64,000 nucleotides of DNA from Polytrichum commune. Lineage: Eukaryota > Streptophyta > Polytrichopsida > Polytrichales > Polytrichaceae. The stretch is from NCBI GenBank assembly GCA_950295325.1, contig OX485807.1:50560440-50624439 (forward strand). The letters run 5' to 3'. This document shows positions 10,613 through 20,085 of this stretch, in pieces (position 1 is the stretch's first letter; each line of letters starts with the position of its first letter). The translations under genes were made by a program, and so were the position numbers. Below the pieces are notes generated by a model. The model had not been told where the DNA came from. It saw nothing but the letters and a program-made list of their open reading frames with translations, and searched no databases.

Positions 10613-11179
10613 ATGCATACATGTTGAAGGGTACTAAAGAAGTCTATGGTAGATGAACCGTATTTTCGTATCAACGTAAATCAAGCAAGCAATATGCAAA
10701 ATTGGTGGTGACTATGGCGGAGAAGAAAGGTATGGACGGCTATTGGGACTCGTACTTAGAGAAGATGCCTGGAGATTGATTAACTTGCTCTCATTTAATT
10801 GCAACTTGCCAAGTCCAAGTATTTGTATCATCAATATTTGGAGATAATATATCTCACTCCACCATTCTCAACCTTAATGGAAGGTGTATATGCAACCTTA
10901 ATGGAAGGCTTGATGCCGAGCAACGGACATGCTGGCCATATATGTGTTTCCCACTTGTCAAATATTTATCATCATTTTGGTGACCTATCTATTGTGTAGT
11001 ATTATGTAAACTTCAATTTAATATTGGAAATTATGTACGTAACACTAGTAAGAGGTGGACATGGTGCATGTTGTAGAGGCCAACATGGATGCGAGTGTTA
11101 CCACACTCTCATGTTCTAATATTCATAATGCAATAGGTTCACATGTTCCCACAACTGTTCTCATGCTCCATCAAACCAT

Positions 11180-11976
11180 ACTAATGTATATGTTATTGAG
11201 CCATCATATGAGTTGGGAGGGAATTCGGTTTGCAAGGCCAATCAAGGAGTTGGCAGACAAATTAGGATTAATTAGGATTGATTAGATTTAATTGTATTCA
11301 ATCACACTTTATTAGTTTGAATGTATATCAATACTTTTGGAAACAGAAGGCATGAACTGAAATATTATAAGCTAAAACAGTAATTTTAGTTCCAATTTAG
11401 AATGACAAAGACCCTTTCAATGGTAAGTCATAAAAATTTTAACGTCAATGCTAATGAGGGTTTTGTGATATTTTTGACTTCCAAGTTAATTACATGTTTT
11501 ATTGACGGTCTCACTTCGAAAATGAAATCCCAATCAATTGCTTATTTACTCAATGGAAGTGAACATAAATATTGGATTTTGGACATGGAAGATGAAGTGC
11601 ACTCAATATGACTTATATGGATAAACGGCCTTCAAGAATGCAAGGGCGATTTTATTCTTCAAAGTCAGGCGAAGTGGGTAGCAGTTTTCGATCGGGATTT
11701 GAAAAATTTTAGATTTGTTTTGTGGGTGTTGCCCAAAAGTGCCGGATCGCGGGCCCCGGCCTCTATCCACCTCCCCTAAAAGTTCGTAAGGGGAGGGTTA
11801 ACATCCGCCATTTGTAAGTAGTGGTTGGACCTTCTTGATTTGCAATTAACTTAGTAATAAAACACTCCACCAATTGAATGTGTACCTTGTAAGACCAGAT
11901 TTAAACCTTTTTGATAACTACGCTAAATATGATATTTAGTGTCACATGGTATTTTATTTCACTATGGTAACTACTT
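11180..11976 (+). repeat. Dispersed repeat family R1, copy 2
   Basis: This region is collinear with 6690-7510 over about 800 bp, including the decayed IEPSHELGG-type stretch at its start and the CACTATGGTAACT end. Compared with copy 1, the collinearity breaks at about 11977 and resumes near 13141 (TTATGAATAAG.TTACAGATG), which marks a later insertion of about 1.16 kb. Confidence 0.8.
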
Positions 11977-13140
11977 CTGCTCAAATGAATTCTTCACCAT
12001 TCGTTATGCTGCGCCCCGAGTGCCCGCGTGAGCCTGTCCTTCGAGATTTACTTCACGAATGTAAGCAAAGTAAGCGTTTGTCCCAAAGGTTTTGTCTTTT
12101 CACAAGCTTACCGTCAGGCTAGCCTGCCAGTTTTAGTGGAACTTAGTGAGAATTCCAGTAATCTCCCACTTAAGTACGCACCCGTTTAAGTACATATCCC
12201 GGTTAAGTGTGCAATTCTTTTGACAAAAATCACAGTTCATACTTTATTGTTTGAACATGTTATGTAGACTCAGTCATTTGTTGTGAATGCATGATTTTTT
12301 TACGCTTGACATTCAATGCCGCTTCCTTAACGTTTTGTTGAAACGTCTCAAACGATTGTCAAGTTCATCATACATATGTTCAGCTTCCGTTTATACATTG
12401 GGGCAAAGCAATTGGTCATCGATGTCAAGGACAATTCTCTGTAGAGCTTCAATGCCTTTGAAGTCGGTAGCACTTTCAGATTCAACAATGATTTCACATC
12501 GTTGGGCTTTGGTCAAGCAAGTTGCCTTAGATTTCAACCGTTTCCCGTTGCAATTCATCGAATTAGAGGATCTAGATAGCGATATGAGTAAAGTACACAC
12601 CCACCAACTAAGTGCACACCAACAACTCCAGTTCAAAGTGCATACTTAAGTGGAAGATTATTGTATCCCGTTCCCTAGTTAGATTGTTGGATGTGAGATA
12701 TACTCCACGAGGAGTCGAAGTGAAGGTTAAATAGCTCAGGCCGCGCAAGTAGTTTCAACCCTGGCGGATAAGTAAAAGATTCAACTTACTTCTTACACTG
12801 TTGAGGCTGAAGGGCGGCGTAGCAGGGCTTTAATGCATGCTTCAATTTCATCCTCAGGAAACGCATAAATGCTCCTATCGCGGAAATAAGCTGGAATATG
12901 GGGCCGGGGCTGAGCCTTGTGTCTTTTAGACACACGTTCAGATTAGCAAGAAGGGGCAATTAGTATGGCTGACAATAGTAGGCTTGAAGAAAAAATATTT
13001 CTTTGTTACACGGTACGCATCACCCATAGGTCTAGGGATTCACTGAGCTTTTGAAAGCATCATGTGAAAGTCGCAGAACATTGAGACTGCCCTCACGAGG
13101 ATGCTTCGATGAAGCATAAGGAAAGATTAGGATCTCGGAT
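11977..13140. other. 1.16-kb insertion splitting R1 copy 2; exon-like minus-strand segment
   Basis: Its limits are inferred by comparison with R1 copy 1. It is more GC-rich than its surroundings. On the minus strand near 12916-12790 it reads KAQPRPHIPAYFRDRS followed by IYAFPEDEIEACIKALLRR, with a TGCTAAT branch-point-like motif upstream and GT donors just after. That is what a captured host exon would look like, but I do not recognise the protein. A separate MITE lies within the insertion (12161-12658). Confidence 0.45.
12161..12658. mobile_element. Tc1/mariner- or pogo-like short element (498 bp)
   Basis: Inverted ends of 21 bp match at 19 positions (left core CCCACTTAAGTACGCAC, right core CCACTTAAGTATGCAC). 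They are flanked by TA (12159-12160, 12659-12660), the hallmark target of Tc1/mariner/pogo. Near the ends the AAGTryGCAC motif recurs two or three times. On the minus strand a decayed frame at 12636-12391 contains KSKATCLTKAQRCEIIVES, vaguely like a helix-turn-helix start; that part is speculative. Confidence 0.7.
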
Positions 13141-13480
13141 GACGCTTCTTATGAATAAGTTTACAGATGTTGTCATGGATGATGGATGAGTTCATCCATC
13201 AGCCAAAACCCTGCCTTCTGTTGTCAGCAACTTGTGATGAAATATTGTCATGGATGAATACATTTTGGATGAAAATTTGCTTGGTAGATGACAATCATTG
13301 CAACACTGTAAATCTATAATCCCAAGAAGAAGTTACAAGGAATGACAAATAATGTTGGGCTAACATGTAGTATTGGTGACACACTATATGGCAGTTTACA
13401 AGTACTACCGAGCAAGACGATTAGAATTGGTGACAATAAAAATCGTATTTAGTGTACTAAGGGGCTACCCAACCTTGCAA
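13141..13480 (+). repeat. Left arm of a long inverted repeat pair
   Basis: This stretch is homologous, in inverted orientation, to about 23080-23450. Shared blocks include GTCATGGATGA, GACAATCATTGCAAC, AATGACAAATAATGTT and GAGCAAGACGA. Together with the outer GTCACTATGGTAAC-like segment at 11935-11976 it forms one arm of roughly 450 bp once the insertion at 11977-13140 is discounted. Confidence 0.6.
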
Positions 13481-13889
13481 GTAGATGCCGAACCTCATTT
13501 ATTAGTTACATACTAGCCACCAAACCTCACCAAGTAGGCACTAAACCTCACTCACAATTCATTACCAGTCGTCAAGCCTCACAAGCAAGTAGTGTATCTC
13601 GTTACTTAGCTACCAAAGCACAAATGACGGTGAATTTTCAACACAATCGAAATTTTTGTTAAACAAAGCGTCTAGGGCCAATGTTGTCGAGAGTTTACAC
13701 TCAAACCTAGTTTGTGTCATATGTGGTTGTCATGAAATCACCTTATATATGTGAGTTTTGAAAAGGTTTAGGTACATTTTGAGTTATTATTTATGTACCA
13801 TTGACATTTCTAGAATACGGAAAGTGTTGAGTGTTGTTCATGTGATAAAGATAATAAGTTGAAAATGAAATTGTGGTCTAATTTTTTAG

Positions 13890-14048
13890 GGTACTCGGAT
13901 TCCTGCATCGTCATGGCAACCACTTTGTGATGGAGTCGATAAACCTTGTGGTTGTTGGCATCAAGATTGTAAGGATGGTAAAGATGCCACGCGCATGGTG
14001 GAGGCTACATCAACAACTATTGTTATTTATGATGGTTTTGACCTTAAG
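13890..14048 (+). other. Exon-like segment, 53 codons, unrecognised
   Basis: The segment lies between an acceptor (ATTTTTTAG) and a donor (AAG/GTAAGAG) and is open in phase 0. It encodes a Cys-rich peptide with PLCDGVDKPCGCWHQDC and ends IVIYDGFDLK. No partner exon could be joined with certainty. It may belong to a gene carried by the large inverted-repeat element. Confidence 0.3.
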
Positions 14049-16030
14049 GTAAGAGTCATACATAGCTTTGAGGAATAATAGTTTTCTCTCTTTACACATT
14101 ATTTTATTACATACAATTTTTCTAATGATGTTTCTCATAGTTGCTTCGTTTAAAAGATTGTGGCCCCTTTCATTTGCAACGTAAACACCTTTGTGGTAGA
14201 ACATGGTGATCATCTTCATTAATATATGCATTTGTTTGGATGTAAAGGTAAATATCCAACCCTTCAGAATTTGGTCACCTCTGCAAAATATCCAGCATGG
14301 TAATCAAATGGTGGTAGAGGTTTTTATATTTCATTTCCTTTTGCCCATGATGTGACTTTGAAGGGTCGGGGAATTTAATGTGCTTGCAAATACAACATCC
14401 ACTACATTGGTGTTGCTATTTAGTGTGGGTTTGAGAATATTGACATGCGTGGTATGTCACCACCAACAAATCATGACAAACCACACAAACCACACAAGCC
14501 TACATAGACATTTTACAACTTTATTATATCTATAAGCGTATACATAATAATATTGAGTGTCACATATATATATATATATATCCTATTGTAGTTGGAAATT
14601 ATATTTTGATATATTGAAGTTATTATTGCAGTTAATAATGTTACTAATTGTCATGGGAATGTACATAAATGTCATTTAAGTTGAAATTTATATTTTGATA
14701 TAAGTGTATACTTTGACAGTGCGGTATTTTCTAAATGATGCTATTAATTCTTATGAGGCATACCAAAATAGGTGTTTAAGCACAAAATTAGACCCTGACA
14801 TGTGGCAATCCATAAGAGTATGTTAGTGAATATGTTGTCCTCATTCTTTAATTTCTTTTTGACACCATTCCTAGATTAATGCCACAATTTTGAATTTTTG
14901 AATGTCATAAGAATGCAAACCAGAACTACATAATTGTACTTACACTATCTTCAATCAATCTTGAAGTCCTTACAATATCTTGAAAATACAATATATGTTA
15001 CTTGCACTATCTTGATGAAAATCCACATGTTGGAATTATTGGAACAATAGTATTTGACTTTCTACATGTATAGAGGAACCTATGTGGTATGAACCGCTCC
15101 CCTCCTCTCAACTTCTTTACATCTTAGGTTAGTTCCATTCGCAAATAAATGTATGTATGTGTTGTATCTAAAGTGGGGTGTTGTTGTAAATTAATTCAAA
15201 ATTTTAGTGCAATCCCTCTTACATGGAACTTTACACGTTACACCATAGTGTAGTGTGATGGTGGGATTGGTCAAAATCAAATCCCATACCAATTTTCATA
15301 GGAAGTTTACTTTCCATGAAGACCTAGATGAATATGTTTGGAACTTCTAATTCTTGATGGATAAACGTGGTTTAACAAAATTTCGATGAAAACATAATTC
15401 ATGGTCTGTACAAACAAATGAACAAATAAAGAATAGACCATAAACTTTGTGTAGTACTACATAGGAGGTGATCCTAAGATTCTTTAAAATCAATAAATTG
15501 TTCTTGAATAGGTTCCATGGAGAATGACATTTGTAGGTTATACAATAAAAAAATTCATGCATTTCAACTTTGATCAAACTTAAGGGTCTAGAAGTAGTTT
15601 TAGATTCACCCACTTTTGGTTATCAAAAAATACAAAAAGATGAAGGTGGACGATAATGTCTATATATTACATTAGCCCAAATATATAGTAACAATGTAAA
15701 ATCGTTGGTTCGCAAATAATTGAAATTGATTTTTACATTGATGCATTAAGTGTTGCAAGGTGTTGGTTCAAGTCAAGTCTAAACTTGATAATGAAATTTG
15801 AACTATCTTTTATTATTGATTTTGCTAATCTCATTGTTTCCATTGGACCATACGTATGTGTACATGAATACAAATGACTCATGTTCAAATACATATTACA
15901 TCTATATGATAACCTATATCAAATGTCATATTAGTTTTGAATTAATTTCAATTTGGGCTTACACAAAGTAAAAAAACTCACTTGAATATTTATAGGGGGT
16001 TGGATGAAACATAACATGTAAAGCACAAAT
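14049..16030. other. Non-coding AT-rich stretch
   Basis: No credible coding frame, RNA gene or paired repeat was seen here. A simple (AT)n run of about 19 bp lies at 14563-14581. Confidence 0.5.
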
Positions 16031-16038
16031 TTACTAGT

Positions 16039-16536
16039 CACGGGTAGATCACTTAGTGCATTTTAAAAACGACGTGCGGCATAATATAGAGAGGATTAAA
16101 ATCATTTGAAATAAAAATTATAAAGGAATTCCAAATAATGAAGGGCCCATTAAATGTATACAATCCCATTATAACTAAGTTAGATGGACATAAAACGTGG
16201 GCCATTACTTTTTGTAAAATTAATATAGGGGCTGAAGATAAGGATCCTAGAAGGTATGTTTAGTATGGTATGTAAATGGGTTTAGGACTCACAGGGTTGA
16301 ATGATAATTGGGATTTCCGTCTGTCCAAAATTACTTAAAAGGAATATAGAGTACAAAAAATTGCAGTGACTTGGACAATATAAGTAATGGAAGGGTGCAA
16401 ACAAATGGGCCATTTTTGAAATTTAAGTAATTATAGGGAGGCTTTAATTCAGCCCTTGAAGGTAAATAGCCCCAAAGCAAAAAAAAACCCCAGCCGCACG
16501 TGGTGCACAAAAATGCCTTAGAGTGATCTACCCGTG
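16039..16536. mobile_element. hAT-like MITE, copy 1 (498 bp)
   Basis: The ends are CACGGGTAGATCACT and its complement, flanked by a perfect 8-bp duplication TTACTAGT (16031-16038, 16537-16544). Eight-bp target duplications with short inverted ends are the signature of hAT elements. A related copy lies at 18133-18983. No transposase is encoded. Confidence 0.9.
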
Positions 16537-16544
16537 TTACTAGT

Positions 16545-18124
16545 ATAGCCTTTATCATAGAGAATAAATCAAATGAGAGAATTGTTTTATTCCATTGTGA
16601 TGGTCAATGTGATGTAAAGCGTGAATTATTTCAAAAACTACATTTACTTTGTGATGTTTAAAGTGCATATTTAATGCATTGAACTTACGAGGGGTGGAAG
16701 AAATCTTCTTTAGCTTCAAGTTGTTGGTGTTATGAATATGTATAAACTTGTGCTTATATATATTTTACATAAATTAAAGTAGTATCTTCATTAATTGGAT
16801 TGTTAAGTGTTTTCATTCCATGAATGTTGTTATTAAATGCAACTAATATATGAGTTGAGGAGTTGTCTAAACTCAACTGTTAGTACATTATTACAAAACA
16901 TTTTTGGAATTGGTGTTAAGATGACATCAATATGTTTGAACATTACTCTAGTTGAAACATCAACGTGGAGGATTCCATAATATGGCATTTGGATTTAACA
17001 CATTGGTCTTCCATCAATGACTTTAGTTATGATATAGAATTTACATCCGAATATAGAAGTAATTGCTTGATAGTCACATAACTTATATTTTATAGTAGCT
17101 CTACGCCAAATTTTAATGTTCAAACCAATAGAGTCCATATTGAAAACAAACTCTTGATTGACATGGACATTTTAAAATATTGTATCATTTTCCATTGAAG
17201 ATTTTTGTGGAATGCATTGAACAGGTTTAGCTTGGGCCACCTTGAGAATAACTTGGGTCAATATGTTATTAGCTTTTGTGCCTAGGAAGGGCCCATGGAT
17301 GGGCTCATGGTCTTGCAGGGTACGTATTTGCAATAATGCACGAAGTATCATTTTGACCAAAATATGAACTAAACAAATGATATGATTACCAATATAATAA
17401 ATTTAATATCATATCTATAAGTAATTAAACATCGTTATGAGCTAATGTCATTTTATATTTAACCTAGAGTACCAAACTAGGGCTGGTGTAAATCTTCATG
17501 TTCACACAATACGTAAAATACTATCGACATTTCTGTAAAATATGATGTCAAGTAACTACACATATGCAATGATTCTTAAAAGTGTGTTGGTTTTGTGTGA
17601 GGACTCTTGAAGTCAAATGGAATATTTAAATGAAATTGAAACACTTTAGGGATTGGGTTTGAGGATTTAGCTTGTTAGCTGGACAATTTGTTTGTGTTGA
17701 AAGTATCATTATTTGACATGAATATTAAGCTAGTTATGCACACATCTCCTATTACTACAATTCACTTTGAGAAACATACTTAAATATTTGTATAGCTACA
17801 ATTTAGAGCGGGAAAATGATTGTTTGTTGATGATAAATGAAGTGGAGGATTCTAGATTAGTAGCAGCACAATGTATCAAAGTGCTTCAAGTTTAGGTGAA
17901 TGCATTATTTTGTATGTGTAGGAAGAAATTACCAATGTCCTACTACATCCACATCTCAACATTGTATTTTGGGCTACAAATTATGGTGTTGTTGGGTCCT
18001 ATGATTTCCATAATGAGGTGTGAAATTACTATCAATGTCATACATGTGGAACATGAAAATATAGGTTTGTGAATGACAACTTCATTGAAGAATCGAAGAT
18101 GAATTTTATTTACAAGAGTCATTT
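16545..18124. other. Non-coding stretch between the two hAT-like MITEs
   Basis: The sequence is AT-rich. Only short unrelated frames occur and I saw no feature I could support. Confidence 0.5.
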
Positions 18125-18132
18125 TTATAGTC

Positions 18133-18983
18133 CACGGGGAGGTCACTTAGTGCATTTTAAAAACGACGTGCGGCATAATATAGGGAGGATTAAAATCATT
18201 TGACATAAAAATTATAAAAGAATTCCAAATAATGAAGGGTCCATTAAAAGTACATAAGCCCATTACAAGTAAAATAGATAGGTATAAAATATGGGCCATT
18301 CCCTTTTAGTAAAAGTAATATAGGGGCTGAAAATAAGGATCTTAGGATGTATGTTTAGTAGAATCAATTTCGTACGCATGCCTCACGAGGGATGGATGAA
18401 AAACTACTCATCATTCACCCAAAAATGGATGAAATTGGAAGCCTAACTCTATGCCCGACTTCTCTTGGTGGTTTTTCTCCCCTTCTCTTTTGAAACTCTT
18501 CAACCCGATTGTAGGGCGCCCGTTTGTGCACAACATTTGAGCCTCACCGTTGTGTTTAGGGTTTATGGAGCGGGTGTTGTGTTTGTGAACACACACACAA
18601 TCTTGTTGTGTTTGTAAACACACACTCAATCATGTTGTGTTCCATCCTAAGTCTTTTTTTTGTATTTTCACTTTAAGTTTTTGTACTTGGTTTTTGCAAT
18701 GGTACGTAATTTTTATATTTTTTTGTTGCCATGCTTTTCCCATCACTTTTGCATTGCATACATTCTTAAATTTAGTTTTTTTAATTAAAAGGAATATAGA
18801 CTACAAAAAATTTCAATGACATGGGCATTATAAGTAATGGTAGGGTACAAAAAATAGGCCATTTTAGAATATTATGTAATTATAGGGAGCTTTTAATTCA
18901 TGCCTTGGAGGTAAATAGCCCCTAAACAAATACCCCTCCGCCGCACGTGGTACACAAAAATCCTACTGAGTGACCTCCCCGTG
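18133..18983. mobile_element. hAT-like MITE, copy 2 (851 bp) with internal insertion
   Basis: The ends are CACGGGGAGGTCACT and its complement, flanked by the perfect 8-bp duplication TTATAGTC (18125-18132, 18984-18991). Both flanks of the element align with copy 1 at 16039-16536. About 420 bp in the middle (roughly 18362-18783) are foreign and replace some 80 bp of copy 1. That segment contains AACACACAC/GTGTTTG-type runs near 18585-18630 and no clear ends of its own. Confidence 0.9.
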
Positions 18984-19598
18984 TTATAGTCCCAAAGAAT
19001 TTCAATATGGCACATGAGTTAGACCTAAGTGATTGTCTTAACTTCCTCTTCAATAATTTGTTGTTGTTTTTTTGTAGCAAATTATATAACCCCAAATAGG
19101 CACACAATGGGAACCAATTGCACAATTTCCTAAGAAAAGTTGATGTATGCATAATTTGAAGACGATTACACAAAATCATCTTAAGCAAAGTCCAAGGCAT
19201 GTAGTCCACCTTGCACGGGGGTGCTTAGGAGGGGTGATAACTTAAATAAATGTGTACATTGAGCACATAGGGGGATATCGTTTAAGGTATGGTAAATGGT
19301 TTGTATGTATAATTTGGGTGATTAATATGATGTGTGTAAAATGTAAAATTACAATAGGCCCATGATCCTCAAAATCACATCAATAGCCATGAACGTGTGC
19401 ATATGTTATGGACTACTACATATATTTGAAGCTATGTGTAATCACTACATTTAAATTTGAAGGTGCAACACATATTTTATTTTTTAAGTTTAATGAAAAG
19501 TGCACCTCCCCCCCCCCCCCACCCCAAACAACTATTGTGCTCATTACATTATTATGACGTTGATTGACTAATACATGTGAAATTATGTTGGATGGCAG

Positions 19599-19721
19599 GA
19601 CTAGATTCGGAGAGTGGATCTCCCTCTATTAAAGAAAAATTCCAAGTTGTATTACACATGGAAACTAATTTTTTCCATCACTCTAAATATGTTGGTGTTA
19701 ACTTGCGAAATTCAATGCAAG
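19599..19721 (+). other. Exon-like segment, unrecognised
   Basis: The segment lies between an acceptor (GGATGGCAG) and a donor (CAAG/GTATGT). It reads LDSESGSPSIKEKFQVVLHM then ETNFFHHSKYVGVNLRNSMQ. I do not recognise it and cannot join it to another exon. Confidence 0.25.
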
Positions 19722-20085
19722 GTATGTTTTTATCTTATATCAAAGTCAACCATGCACTTGAGTTTCCATTTATGTTCATACGAAACTCCACCTAGAAAGC
19801 TAGAACTTAGTTATCATTTTACCCTTTGATTATGGTGATGTGTATTGAATCATGTTGAAGTACAATAAAATAAACCTCGTGTTCTTTTTTATATAGTTTA
19901 TGTCCTTTGACTCCTATCCCAAATTGTTGGGTGCAAGCAATTTAACACTTAGTTATGTTCTAACATGGATGTTTGTGTTGTCATTAGCTGGGTATATTTA
20001 CATGGACACTCAACGATGAGCAAGTAGGGGAAATAAATGGATTTGACGAGCACGATCTTTGTGACCTCCACAAATTATGGGGATA

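Noticed and set aside
18411-18629. 72-codon minus-strand frame
   Set aside because: It falls in the foreign middle of the second hAT-like MITE and consists partly of GT/CA repeats.
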